NCBI GenBank assembly: GCA_030152145.1
Contig: JASLIL010000018.1
Location: 8,486 to 72,485 of the forward strand
Origin: Tissierellales bacterium
GTDB lineage: Bacteria; Bacillota; Clostridia; Tissierellales; JASKZW01
DNA length: 64,000 bases
Direction: 5' to 3'
Shown here one piece after another: positions 44,473 to 52,611 of the stretch. The translations under genes and the position numbers were made by a program. Each line of letters starts with the position of its first letter. Within the stretch, counting starts at the first letter, position 1. Below the pieces are notes generated by a model. The model was given only the letters and a program-made list of their open reading frames with translations. It had not been told where the DNA came from and ran no database searches.

Positions 44473-45411
44473 ATGTGCACAACAATAAAAGTAGATTATA
44501 ATCAGGCCTCTGTTATAGGGAGAACTATGGATTACGAAGTTCCCTTGTACTACAACCCCATATATCTACCAAGAGGCTATGAATATGGAGAGGATCTTTT
44601 AGGCCAGGCCCTATATGGAAAGTACAGGGTTATGGGTCTATCTTTTGAAAACCGTAAACCCTTAAAGGACGGAATAAATGAACATGGCTTGGCAGGAGTA
44701 ACCAATGTATTTTCAGCCTTCAACCTATATTCTAGGGAAGTTCTAGAAGGGAAGAAAAATATATCAAGCCTTAACTATATGAACTACGCCCTTATGAACT
44801 ACAAGTCAGTAGAAGAACTAGTGGAAGATCTAGAAAACATAAACTTGGCCAGCAAGAACTCAAGAGGAGAGGCTGTAATATCTCCAGACTTTCACTTTAT
44901 GTTTGTAGATCAAACTAAAAGGTCAGTAGTTGTAGAGCCTAGAAAGGGTCAGCTTATAGCTTATGAAAATCCCTATGGAGTTATGACTAACTCCCCAGCT
45001 TTTCCCTCACATATAAGAAAACTTAAAAAGACCTTTAATATAGATGATCTAGACAGTTTTAACTCAGCCAAGGATTTACCAGGAGGCTATGATCCAAGCT
45101 CTAGGTTTTTAAAGGCCTTTTATATTTTAAATACCAATCAAGAATCTGAAAGCAGTCAGGAAGCTCTTTCACATGCCTATAATATAATGTCAGCCATGGC
45201 CATGCCCAATGGTTTCGTAAAAAATAAGAAGTATAATTACAGAACTTATACAAGATATATATGTGCCTATGACACAGGTAGAAAGCTATTGACCCTAAGG
45301 TCAGAGACTAATCCCAGAATATATAGCCTAGGCTTCGAGGATATAGAAAACCTGGATAAGAGGCAGGACTTTTTTCTAAATAAGAAATTTTCCATGGATA
45401 AATTGACTTAA
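44473..45411 (+). CDS. C59-family Ntn amidohydrolase (choloylglycine/penicillin-V acylase type)
   Basis: 312 aa N-terminal nucleophile hydrolase that cleaves linear C-N amide bonds. Cys2 would be the nucleophile after Met removal; Arg17 and Asp20 (GRTMDYE), Asn in TNSPAFPSH and Arg in GYDPSSRF complete the expected catalytic set. No signal peptide, so cytoplasmic. Bile-salt hydrolase, penicillin V acylase and N-acyl-amino-acid or homoserine-lactone hydrolases share this fold, and I cannot choose between them from sequence alone. Monocistronic with a long dyad in front. Confidence 0.87.
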   Translation: MCTTIKVDYNQASVIGRTMDYEVPLYYNPIYLPRGYEYGEDLLGQALYGKYRVMGLSFENRKPLKDGINEHGLAGVTNVFSAFNLYSREVLEGKKNISSLNYMNYALMNYKSVEELVEDLENINLASKNSRGEAVISPDFHFMFVDQTKRSVVVEPRKGQLIAYENPYGVMTNSPAFPSHIRKLKKTFNIDDLDSFNSAKDLPGGYDPSSRFLKAFYILNTNQESESSQEALSHAYNIMSAMAMPNGFVKNKKYNYRTYTRYICAYDTGRKLLTLRSETNPRIYSLGFEDIENLDKRQDFFLNKKFSMDKLT

Positions 45412-45469
45412 TAAAACTAAAATTCTTCTAATGGACTTAAATTAAAAAATTTAAACTAGGAGTGGTAAT

Positions 45470-45844
45470 TTGAGAAAGGATGGAAGGGTAGAAATTTTAT
45501 GGGGGCTAGTAGAATTAATAATATCAGCAATATTTTTAGTGGATTTCATATTATACAAGAAAAGCAATAGTTTGGTTCTAGCTGTATTTGTTTTACTTGC
45601 AGCCAGTGTGAATCTTCTAAATAGGAAGGGGAGCTATGGTGATAATAGGCCAGATAGAAAAGGAAGCTTTGGTTCTAAAGGTTACAGACTCTTAAAGCTA
45701 GCTTCTATTTTAGGACTTTTTAGCCTGGTCTTCTTATATGTATTTAAGTCCAGGGAAATATATGGGACTAGCCTAATAGTCTTTAGTATTATTGTCCTGT
45801 CCCTAGAGCTTCTTGAAAAATTTATGGAAAAAAAGAGCCAGTAA
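45470..45844 (+). CDS. Small four-helix membrane protein of unknown function
   Basis: 124 aa. Four hydrophobic stretches (about 8-28, 33-50, 75-93, 98-115) with a basic, Gly-rich loop between the second and third (NRKGSYGDNRPDRKGSFGSKGY). I do not recognise a family. TTG start at 45470 behind TAGGAGTGG; its stop lies within a long terminator shared with the convergent MATE gene. A real gene is likely because of the clear ribosome site and coherent membrane topology. Confidence 0.7.
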   Translation: MRKDGRVEILWGLVELIISAIFLVDFILYKKSNSLVLAVFVLLAASVNLLNRKGSYGDNRPDRKGSFGSKGYRLLKLASILGLFSLVFLYVFKSREIYGTSLIVFSIIVLSLELLEKFMEKKSQ

Positions 45845-45868
45845 AACCACTTTGGTTTTATTGGCTCT
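45834..45868 (-). terminator. Bidirectional terminator between the small membrane protein and the MATE gene
   Basis: AGAGCCAGTAAAACC and GGTTTTATTGGCTCT form a 15-bp stem (one G-T pair) with an ACTTT loop. The T-run is on the minus strand (TTTTTTT), so it mainly serves the MATE gene. Confidence 0.85.
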
Positions 45869-45883
45869 TATATATTGTAGAAC

Positions 45884-47239
45884 TTAAAGGGCAGATTTAT
45901 TAAGCTTTAGCTTCTTAAAGGTTCTAACAAGCATTAGGCTAGTAAAGCTAACAGACAGTATATCAGCAATAGGCTCTGCTATATAGATTCCCACAACTCC
46001 AAAAAACCTTGGCAAAATAAGGGCCAGAGGAATTAAGAGAAATATCTTTCTCAAAAGAGCTATGCTTAGGGAAACCCTGGCCTGGCCTAGTGCTAAAAAA
46101 GTAGACTGGCAGGCCAGCTGTATACCAAAAAACATAAGACCTATAAAATATATGGGCATATACTTTATAGTTAAGTCTGTTAGAGCCTGACTATCACTAA
46201 ATATATTGGCATATAGGTAGGGTTTAAAGACTGCCAGACCTCCCATAATAAGAGATATTAAAAAAGAAACTCCAAGCATTCTCATAAAGCTATCCCTAAC
46301 TCTTTCATAGTTTTTTGCCCCGTAATTATAGCTGATTATAGGCTGAACACCCTGGGTTATACCCTGAATAGGAGCCATTATCAAAACAACTACACTAGAT
46401 ATAATAGACATGGTACCTACATATAGATCACCGCCATACTTTAAAAGCCCCTTGTTAAGTATAATCATAACCAGACTTTCAGTAGATTGCATTATAAAAG
46501 GTGATATGCCAAGAGCTGCAATTTTAGCTATAATATCCCTATCCAGTCTAAGCCTATCAAAACTTATCCTTATAATAGACCTATCAGATCTAAGAAAGCT
46601 TAAAACCCAAAGGGCACTGAGGGCCTGGGAAATAATAGTAGCTAAAGCTGCTCCCTTAACTCCCATATTAAGGCCGAAAATAAAAATAGGGTCTAGAATT
46701 ATATTGCTAATAGCCCCTATAATAACAGACAACATAGCCACTCTAGGGTTACCTTGGGCTGATATATAGGTATTTAAACCTAGGGATAAAAGAACAAATA
46801 TAGTACCTAGGATATATATGGAAATATAGTCTATGGCAAAAGCTATAGTATTATCACTGGCTCCAAAGGCATAAAGCATGGGCTCCTTAAATATAGAAAA
46901 AACAAGAGTAAGGCAGGCAGAAAAAATCAATAATAGGGATAGGGAATTCCCAAGGATTTTTTCAGCCTCATTCCTATTTTTCCTACCAAGTTCAATAGAA
47001 GCCAGAGGTGCTCCACCCATGCCAGCAAAGGCAGAAAAAGCAGATATGATCATTATTATTGGCAGAGCCACTCCTACTCCAGTAAGAGCTAGTTCTCCGT
47101 AGCCCTCTATATGGCCTATGAAAATTCTATCCACTATGTTATAAAGCACATTTATTATCTGGGCCAAGACAGCAGGCATGGCCATGGTGATCATAAGTTT
47201 ATTTAAAGGTGCTGTTGAAAGTCTATCATCTTTTGTCAT
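45884..47239 (-). CDS. MATE-family multidrug efflux transporter (MepA-like)
   Basis: 451 aa with about twelve hydrophobic segments in two homologous halves; exports drugs or other cations in exchange for Na+ or H+. The opening LMITMAMPAVLAQIINVLYNIVDRIFIGHI and the repeat around PLNKL...GITQGVQPIISYNYGAKNY are typical of MepA-type members of Firmicutes. It starts immediately after the stop codon of a MarR gene on the same strand, the mepR-mepA order known from staphylococci. Substrate not predictable. Confidence 0.93.
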   Translation of the reverse strand: MTKDDRLSTAPLNKLMITMAMPAVLAQIINVLYNIVDRIFIGHIEGYGELALTGVGVALPIIMIISAFSAFAGMGGAPLASIELGRKNRNEAEKILGNSLSLLLIFSACLTLVFSIFKEPMLYAFGASDNTIAFAIDYISIYILGTIFVLLSLGLNTYISAQGNPRVAMLSVIIGAISNIILDPIFIFGLNMGVKGAALATIISQALSALWVLSFLRSDRSIIRISFDRLRLDRDIIAKIAALGISPFIMQSTESLVMIILNKGLLKYGGDLYVGTMSIISSVVVLIMAPIQGITQGVQPIISYNYGAKNYERVRDSFMRMLGVSFLISLIMGGLAVFKPYLYANIFSDSQALTDLTIKYMPIYFIGLMFFGIQLACQSTFLALGQARVSLSIALLRKIFLLIPLALILPRFFGVVGIYIAEPIADILSVSFTSLMLVRTFKKLKLNKSAL

Positions 47240-47677
47240 CTAATCCTCCCCCTTATAATATGATTCTAAAATATCATTAGCCCTCTTACTAAGCTCTATT
47301 AGCCTATGGAAATCCTCCATTTTTTCAGCCAGTTGGTAGTAGGGCATAAGTAGTATCTTGTAGTTTTTTTCCAGCTCCTCCCTACCCTTGGAATTTAGAA
47401 AAACCACATAGCTTCTCTCATCCTCAGGATTCTTTTTTTTATCTATCAATCCTCTAGCATCAAGGTTTTTTAGGGACCTACTCAAAGATTCTTTTTTTAT
47501 ACCAGTAAAATTACTTATGGAAATGGGGGTTCTATTTTCAGGCCTAAGATAAACCTCTGTTAAAATCTCCATTTCATTTCTAGTAAGGCTGTAGTCAGCT
47601 TCCTGATAAAGTATAGTTCTAGAAAAGCTCATCAGAGACTGGATATTTTGAGCCATTTCCATCCAATTGTTTTCCAT
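47240..47677 (-). CDS. MarR-family transcriptional regulator
   Basis: 145 aa from ATG at 47677 (GGAGGTGG ahead on the minus strand); a longer reading from 47707 lacks a ribosome site. The winged helix shows LTRNEMEILTEVYLRP, RTPISISNFTGIKKESLSRSLKNLDARGLI and KKNPEDERSYVVFLNSKG, the MarR wing. It directly precedes the MATE pump with zero spacing, so it probably represses the pair and is released by pump substrates. A dyad upstream is a likely operator. Confidence 0.93.
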   Translation of the reverse strand: MENNWMEMAQNIQSLMSFSRTILYQEADYSLTRNEMEILTEVYLRPENRTPISISNFTGIKKESLSRSLKNLDARGLIDKKKNPEDERSYVVFLNSKGREELEKNYKILLMPYYQLAEKMEDFHRLIELSKRANDILESYYKGED

Positions 47678-47697
47678 AATCCACCTCCATATAAAAC

Positions 47698-47716
47698 TAG
47701 TTAACATGGTTAATTA
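47698..47716 (-). promoter_or_regulatory. Dyad upstream of marR-MATE, candidate MarR operator
   Basis: TAGTTAAC-ATG-GTTAATTA, an 8+3+8 inverted repeat with one mismatch, 20 bp upstream of the MarR start codon. Size and place suit a MarR dimer. Confidence 0.5.
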
Positions 47717-47804
47717 TATTAGCTTCTCTAAAGAGAGTCAAGGAATAATATTTAAAGTTTAAAAGCCTGACTATTTGTATATAATATATAAAGGAGGAGA
47801 TTAT

Positions 47805-48686
47805 ATGGACTACAAGATTGAAGAAGAAGAGGGAAGACTAATTTTAAGAGACATGAAGGACTTTGAACCTAAGCATATATTTGAATGTGGCCAGGCCTTT
47901 CGCTGGTTAAGGGAAGAGGATGGCAGCTATACAATAGTTCACAAGGGGAAAATTTTAAATATAGAAAGACAGGCTGAAGATATAATTTTAAACAATACTA
48001 ATCTAGAGGATTTTGAAAACATTTGGTATGACTACTTTGATCTAGCCACCGACTATGGTCAAATTAAAAAGACCCTATCAAAGGACCCTATATTAAAGGA
48101 GGCCATAGATTTTGGCCAGGGTATAAGACTAATAAATCAGGATCCCTATGAAACAAGTATTTCATTTATAATATCAGCCAACAATCAGATACCTAGGATT
48201 AAAAATTCAATAAGCCTAATATCAGAAGAATTTGGACAATATATAGGAAGCTACAAGGGAAGGGACTACTACTCTTTCCCAGAGCCTGAAAGTCTAGCAG
48301 CCACTAGTGGAGACTATCTTAAGGAAAACTGCAAGGTAGGATTTAGGGGCAAGTATATAGTAAATAGCTCTAAAATGATAGCAGAGGGGGACATAAAGCT
48401 GGAAAGTTTATTTAATCTTACCAAGGATCAGGCTGAAGAGGAGCTAAAGAAACTTCCTGGAGTAGGACCTAAGGTTTCCAATTGCATAACCCTTTTCTCC
48501 CTGAAGAAGAAGGACTCCTTCCCAGTAGATGTCTGGGTAAAAAGAATTATGGAGTATTTTTACTTTAAGGAGGATACAAAGCCCAGTGTAATATCTAAGT
48601 TTGCCAAGGAAAAGTTTGGAGAACTAGGCGGCTATGCCCAGCAATATCTTTTTTACTATGCCAGGGAGAAGGGTATAGGAAAATAG
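47805..48686 (+). CDS. ogg: 8-oxoguanine DNA glycosylase/AP lyase
   Basis: 293 aa base-excision repair enzyme that removes 8-oxoguanine. The start is ATG at 47805 (AAGGAGGAG ahead). An OGG N-terminal domain (HIFECGQAFRWLRE) is followed by the helix-hairpin-helix-GPD motif LPGVGPKVSNCITLF with the catalytic Lys and, 18 or so residues on, the Asp in FPVDVWVKRIM. Matches the eukaryotic-type OGG1/Ogg2 found in many clostridia. Divergent from the marR gene. Confidence 0.95.
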   Translation: MDYKIEEEEGRLILRDMKDFEPKHIFECGQAFRWLREEDGSYTIVHKGKILNIERQAEDIILNNTNLEDFENIWYDYFDLATDYGQIKKTLSKDPILKEAIDFGQGIRLINQDPYETSISFIISANNQIPRIKNSISLISEEFGQYIGSYKGRDYYSFPEPESLAATSGDYLKENCKVGFRGKYIVNSSKMIAEGDIKLESLFNLTKDQAEEELKKLPGVGPKVSNCITLFSLKKKDSFPVDVWVKRIMEYFYFKEDTKPSVISKFAKEKFGELGGYAQQYLFYYAREKGIGK

Positions 48687-48763
48687 GGACAGGTCTAAAC
48701 TAGGTTTAATCCCAGAAGTTTGGGTAAGATATTAATATAGATAATAAGAATACTACTAATTTG

Positions 48764-48798
48764 AAAAACTACTTTTACTAGCTAGAGGTAGTTTTTTT
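48764..48798 (+). terminator. Terminator-like hairpin immediately upstream of the alcohol dehydrogenase
   Basis: AAAAACTAC and GTAGTTTTT with a 15-nt loop (containing CTAGCTAG) run into seven T. The T-run ends 19 nt before the ATG of the next gene, a space filled by its ribosome site, leaving no room for a promoter behind it. Confidence 0.7.
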
Positions 48799-48817
48799 GT
48801 ATTTGAGGAGGGGACTT

Positions 48818-49879
48818 ATGAAGGGATTAGCGATGTTAGGTATAGGAAAAATTGGCTGGATAGAAAAAGACAGGCCAAAATGTGGTCCATTAGATGCTAT
48901 ATGTAGGCCACTTGTTGTAGCACCATGTACATCAGATGTTCATACAGTATGGGAGGGAGCCATAGGGGACAGGCATGACATGATCTTAGGTCATGAAGTT
49001 GTAGGTCAAGTTGTGGAAGTAGGAGAGCTAGTAAAAGATTTTAAGCCAGGGGACAAGGTCATAGCTCCAGCTATAACTCCAGACTGGGGTTCACTAGAGG
49101 CTCAAGATGGCTTTGCCATGCATTCAGGGGGAATGCTGGCTGGTTGGAAATTCTCCAACTTTAAGGATGGAGTTTTCGCAGAGTTCTTCCATGTAAACGA
49201 AGCAGATGCCAATCTAGCCCATCTACCAGAAAATGTAGATCCTGTTGATGCAGTTATGCTTTGTGATATGATACCAACAGGCTTTCATGGAGTAGAGCTG
49301 GCAGATATTCAATTTGGAGACAATGTTTGTGTTATAGGAATAGGACCAGTAGGGCTTATGGCTGTAGCTGGTGCCAATTTAAGGGGAGCAGCCAAGGTAT
49401 TTGCCGTAGGAACCAGAGAGAAAAGCGTGGAAATAGCTAAGTTTTATGGAGCCACAGATATTATCAGCTATAAGGAAGGATCAATATCAGATCAGATCTT
49501 AGAAAAAACCAATGGAAAGGGAGTAGACAGAGTAATTATAGCAGGAGGAAACGTAGATACCTTTATAGAGGCAGTTAAGATGTTAAAGCCAGGAGGAGCT
49601 ATAGGAAATGTCAACTATCTAGATGGTGGTGACTATGTAAGAATCCCAAGAGTGGACTGGGGAGTAGGTATGGGACACAAGACCATAAGAGGAGGACTAA
49701 CACCAGGTGGTAGAATGAAGACTGAAAAACTAGCCAGACTTTTAGCCACTAAAAAGTTAGATGTAAGTAAGCTTATAACTCATAGGTTTGAAGGTTTTGA
49801 AAATATAGAGAAGGCCTTAATTCTTATGAAGGAAAAACCAGAAGACTTGATAAAACCTATTGTTAAGATAGATTGGTAA
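48818..49879 (+). CDS. adh: Zinc-dependent NADP(H) secondary alcohol dehydrogenase (isopropanol type)
   Basis: 353 aa medium-chain dehydrogenase very close in pattern to the Clostridium beijerinckii isopropanol dehydrogenase, which reduces acetone and other ketones with NADPH. Markers: KGLAMLGIGKIGWIEKDRP, Cys in APCTSDVHTVWEGA, GHEVVG zinc ligands, GMLAGWKFSNFKDGVFAEFF, and the cofactor fold VIGIGPVGLMAVAGANLRGA with the GTRE turn expected for NADP. Start ATG 48818 (GAGGAGGGG). Probable sink for reducing power; physiological substrate uncertain. Confidence 0.93.
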   Translation: MKGLAMLGIGKIGWIEKDRPKCGPLDAICRPLVVAPCTSDVHTVWEGAIGDRHDMILGHEVVGQVVEVGELVKDFKPGDKVIAPAITPDWGSLEAQDGFAMHSGGMLAGWKFSNFKDGVFAEFFHVNEADANLAHLPENVDPVDAVMLCDMIPTGFHGVELADIQFGDNVCVIGIGPVGLMAVAGANLRGAAKVFAVGTREKSVEIAKFYGATDIISYKEGSISDQILEKTNGKGVDRVIIAGGNVDTFIEAVKMLKPGGAIGNVNYLDGGDYVRIPRVDWGVGMGHKTIRGGLTPGGRMKTEKLARLLATKKLDVSKLITHRFEGFENIEKALILMKEKPEDLIKPIVKIDW

Positions 49880-49903
49880 GAAAGTCTATATAAAGTGATA
49901 AAT

Positions 49904-49943
49904 AAAACAGGTCAAAGAGCAATAGCTCTAAGACCTGTTTTTT
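49904..49943 (+). terminator. Terminator after adh
   Basis: AAAACAGGTC and GACCTGTTTT enclose an inner AGAGC/GCTCT stem; a T-run follows. Confidence 0.9.
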
Positions 49944-49954
49944 AGTTTTATAGA

Positions 49955-49987
49955 AAATAGGAAATCTAAAAATTAAGATTTCCTATT
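49955..49987 (-). terminator. Terminator of the HAAS-domain gene
   Basis: AAATAGGAAATCT and AGATTTCCTATTT form a 13-bp stem with a 7-nt loop; on the minus strand TTCTAT follows. It overlaps the end of the minus-strand gene. Confidence 0.72.
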
Positions 49988-50596
49988 TAAAGATTTCTGA
50001 TTGGCAAAGGCCTCCATTAGTGGAGTTAGGCCTGCTGCTAGCAAGAATATGATTGAGTCTACCAGCCAGCTTCCTCTAGTTAGTCCTCTGTATACATAAA
50101 GGACTGATGCTAGAACCCAGATTGCAATAACTAAATTATCTGTTAGCCTTGTGTTGGTTAGATTTTTAGACTTGATTATAGACTTACTATAGATGAATAG
50201 TCCTATACCTAGAACTATCATAAGGATAGATAGGCTATTGGCTAAAACTATAGAATAATTACTTCTTAATAGATCATTTAGGGCTATGGAGGCTATAAAT
50301 AAGACAACAGCTATAGTCCTTACTAGAGAAAATTTAATGTATTTTTTAGATTGATTTCTACTTTTCTCAAGATCTGCTTCCTTTATATAGGGGGTTAGTC
50401 CCCAGTCAACATAGTTAAGATTACCAAATTCCCTTATTACCCTTCCTAAGGCCTGGTCAGAAGAAGCACCTTCCTCCATATATTTATTGTAATCTTCCTT
50501 AAGTGATTTAAATATCTTCTCCTTTAAATCTCTTACATACTGGACATCTTCAAATCCAGCAAACATACTGTCTACAAAATTTTCTAAACCCTTCAT
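49973..50596 (-). CDS. Membrane protein with HAAS (permease-prefix) domain
   Basis: 207 aa from ATG at 50596 (AAGGGGG ahead). The N-terminal HAAS-like helical domain covers about residues 1-70 (YVRDLKEKIFKSLKEDYNKYMEEGASSDQALGRVIREFG is spread through it), followed by four hydrophobic segments. Such proteins usually sit behind a PadR gene; none is beside this one. Role unknown. Divergent from the NERD gene and facing it across a symmetrical repeat. Confidence 0.8.
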   Translation of the reverse strand: MKGLENFVDSMFAGFEDVQYVRDLKEKIFKSLKEDYNKYMEEGASSDQALGRVIREFGNLNYVDWGLTPYIKEADLEKSRNQSKKYIKFSLVRTIAVVLFIASIALNDLLRSNYSIVLANSLSILMIVLGIGLFIYSKSIIKSKNLTNTRLTDNLVIAIWVLASVLYVYRGLTRGSWLVDSIIFLLAAGLTPLMEAFANQKSLNRKS

Positions 50597-50637
50597 ATGG
50601 TCATCCCCCTTGTGTAAACACACTTATAAAATATAGA

Positions 50638-50720
50638 CATATAGTATATTTACCCTTAAGATGGAAAAGTTTTCAAGATTCCTGAAAATAATTGAGCTTT
50701 TAAGGGTATTTACTATATGG
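50638..50720. promoter_or_regulatory. Large inverted repeat between divergent genes, possible paired promoters/operators
   Basis: Left arm 50638-50660 (CATATAGTA...TACCCTTAAG) and right arm 50699-50720 (TTAAGGGTA...TACTATATGG) are imperfect reverse complements, about 20 bp each, separated by about 38 bp. Each arm contains a TACTAT/TATACT box pointing toward its own gene, so they may be matched divergent promoters with a shared regulator site. Confidence 0.5.
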
Positions 50721-50767
50721 AAGATTCCTTGAGAATCTGGTATTCTATAGATAGATGGGAGGTAACC

Positions 50768-51388
50768 ATGGCTAAATTAGATATGATAAGGGGTATGTTA
50801 ATTGAGGGGAAATATTTTATTATTGCTATACTAGTCTTTGTTTTTTTAAATTCCAGAAAATATGATTTAAAATACAGTTTGGACAAGGCTACCTTTAATA
50901 AAATATTGCTTAAGTTTAGTAGGAAGAAGTACTGGGTTATAAGGGATGTTTTCTTAGAAGATAGGGGGAAGAAAATACCAGTGGATTGCCTGATTCTTTC
51001 AGAGTATGGAATATTTGTCATAGATATTGAAAATTATGAAGGGGAGATCTATGGCAGTGAATCCAGTAGGTTTTGGCTGGAGCTAAAGAATGAGGAAAAG
51101 GTGAAATTTGCTAATCCCTTAAACAAGTTAGATAGGACCATAGAAGCTCTTATTAACTTGGATGGAGAATTTGTAAGGTATACATATTTACCTATTGTGA
51201 TTTTTCCCAATATAGCAGACTTTAAATTTAATGAAAATAATGTTATATATTTTAAGGACTTTAGGAAGACCGTAAAGAGTCATAGGAAAAAAGTAATGAC
51301 TAAAAGAGAGTGTAGAAACTTTTTTGAAGTTCTCAGGGAGAAAGAAGCTAGAACTTATAAGAGAAAAAATGAACATGGATTTATTTAG
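50768..51388 (+). CDS. NERD-domain membrane-associated protein
   Basis: 206 aa from ATG at 50768, which has GGGAGG in front. One membrane segment near the N-terminus (KYFIIAILVFVFL) is followed by a NERD (nuclease-related) domain: the VDCLILSEYGIFVIDIENYEGEIYG stretch is the typical core, with the short Asp-x-Glu-x-Lys-like pattern not fully conserved (DIENYEG). Nuclease activity is predicted for the fold but not shown in most members. Monocistronic, ends in its own terminator. Confidence 0.82.
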   Translation: MAKLDMIRGMLIEGKYFIIAILVFVFLNSRKYDLKYSLDKATFNKILLKFSRKKYWVIRDVFLEDRGKKIPVDCLILSEYGIFVIDIENYEGEIYGSESSRFWLELKNEEKVKFANPLNKLDRTIEALINLDGEFVRYTYLPIVIFPNIADFKFNENNVIYFKDFRKTVKSHRKKVMTKRECRNFFEVLREKEARTYKRKNEHGFI

Positions 51389-51406
51389 GGGCCTAGGCCC
51401 TTTTTT
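51387..51406 (+). terminator. Terminator after the NERD gene
   Basis: AGGGGCCTAGGCCCTT forms a compact hairpin ending in a T-run, overlapping the stop codon. Confidence 0.8.
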
Positions 51407-51415
51407 AATTAAGGA

Positions 51416-51455
51416 ATACTTAAGCTTTGGACTTAAGTATCTGTGATATTATATT
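51416..51455 (+). promoter_or_regulatory. Promoter with overlapping dyad for the Nudix-bceRS transcript
   Basis: TTGGAC (51427-51432) and TATATT (51450-51455) are 17 bp apart. ATACTTAAG (51416-51424) and CTTAAGTAT (51432-51440) are a perfect 9-bp inverted repeat spanning the -35, a likely operator. Confidence 0.55.
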
Positions 51456-51474
51456 AGTAGTTAGGAGTGATTTC

Positions 51475-51906
51475 ATGATAGATAAGATACATCCAGCTGT
51501 AGCTGTTATTATAGCCCATAAGGGTAAAATACTTTTACACAAGAGAAGTGATTCAAATATTTGGTGCCTTCCTACAGGTCATATGGAAATTGGTGAAACT
51601 GTAGAAATGGCAGCTATAAGGGAGATTAAGGAGGAAACCGGTCTTGATATAAAGATAGTTAGGTTAATTGGAGTATATTCAGAGCCTGAATATCAGGTGG
51701 TGGCCTATCCTGATGGCAGGGTTACTCACTTTGTAACCATGTATTTAGAGGGGGAGATAGTTGGGGGAAAGTTAGATAAGAACAATAGTGAAACCTTGGA
51801 CTTGGGTTTCTTTCCTATAAATCAAATGCCAGAGGATAGGGCTTATCTAAATCCCTACTGGATAGATGATTTTTTAAGCAAATCAGAGGAAACTTTTTTA
51901 AGGTAG
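51475..51906 (+). CDS. Nudix hydrolase
   Basis: 143 aa from ATG at 51475 (AGGAGTG ahead). The Nudix box GHMEIGETVEMAAIREIKEETGLD is complete and would bind the metal for cleaving a nucleoside-diphosphate-linked substrate. Only 8 nt separate it from the response regulator, so it probably shares the bceRS transcript. Substrate unknown; MutT-like or a nucleotide-sugar hydrolase are both possible. Confidence 0.9.
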   Translation: MIDKIHPAVAVIIAHKGKILLHKRSDSNIWCLPTGHMEIGETVEMAAIREIKEETGLDIKIVRLIGVYSEPEYQVVAYPDGRVTHFVTMYLEGEIVGGKLDKNNSETLDLGFFPINQMPEDRAYLNPYWIDDFLSKSEETFLR

Positions 51907-51914
51907 GTGATTAT

Positions 51915-52604
51915 ATGTATAGAATATTTCTAGTGGAGGATGACTTGAAACTTTCAAGTTTAACAAGGGAGAAGCTTGAAAATTATCAGTATATAGTGGA
52001 AGTAGTAGAGGATTTTTCTGACATAAAAAGCCAGTTTGTAGACTTTAACCCAGACTTGGTTTTAATGGATATAAATCTCCCAAAGTATGATGGATTTTTT
52101 TGGTGCAGGGAAATAAGAAGAATATCCAATGTCCCAATAGTCTTCCTATCTGCCAGAGATTCAGATATGGATCAGGTTTTAGCCATAGAAAATGGTGGAG
52201 ATGATTACATAACCAAGCCTTTTTCTTTTGACCTTCTCTTAGCCAAGGTTAAGGGAGTTTTAAGAAGGACCTATGGCGAGTACAGCGATAGTCGAGATTT
52301 AGATATAAAGGAAATAGATGGGCTTTTTCTTCATAGAGTTCAAAATATAGTAGAAAAAGATGGCCTTAAACTAGAGTTGACTAAGAAGGAGTTTGCTATT
52401 TTAAATATATTGGCAAAAAACTTAGGTTCCATAGTTACTAGAGATGAAATATTAATGGAGATTTGGGATGACAAGGACTTTGTAGACGACAACACCCTAT
52501 CAGTAAATATTAACAGACTTAGAAAGAGGCTGGAGGAACTGGGTATATATAATTCTATAGTTACTAAGAGAGGTCAGGGTTATTTAATGGATAGAACTTG
52601 GTAG
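51915..52604 (+). CDS. bceR: BceR-type response regulator (OmpR family)
   Basis: 229 aa. Receiver domain with phosphorylated Asp52 (VLMDINLP), acidic pocket VEDD, and Lys in TKPFSFD; the C-terminal winged helix shows LTKKEFAILNILAKNLGSIVTRDEI and VSVNINRLRKRL-type signature. First gene of a bceRS-bceAB set, 7 nt before the kinase. A site matching the BceR consensus lies upstream of bceAB. Confidence 0.93.
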   Translation: MYRIFLVEDDLKLSSLTREKLENYQYIVEVVEDFSDIKSQFVDFNPDLVLMDINLPKYDGFFWCREIRRISNVPIVFLSARDSDMDQVLAIENGGDDYITKPFSFDLLLAKVKGVLRRTYGEYSDSRDLDIKEIDGLFLHRVQNIVEKDGLKLELTKKEFAILNILAKNLGSIVTRDEILMEIWDDKDFVDDNTLSVNINRLRKRLEELGIYNSIVTKRGQGYLMDRTW

Positions 52605-52611
52605 GTGAAAT

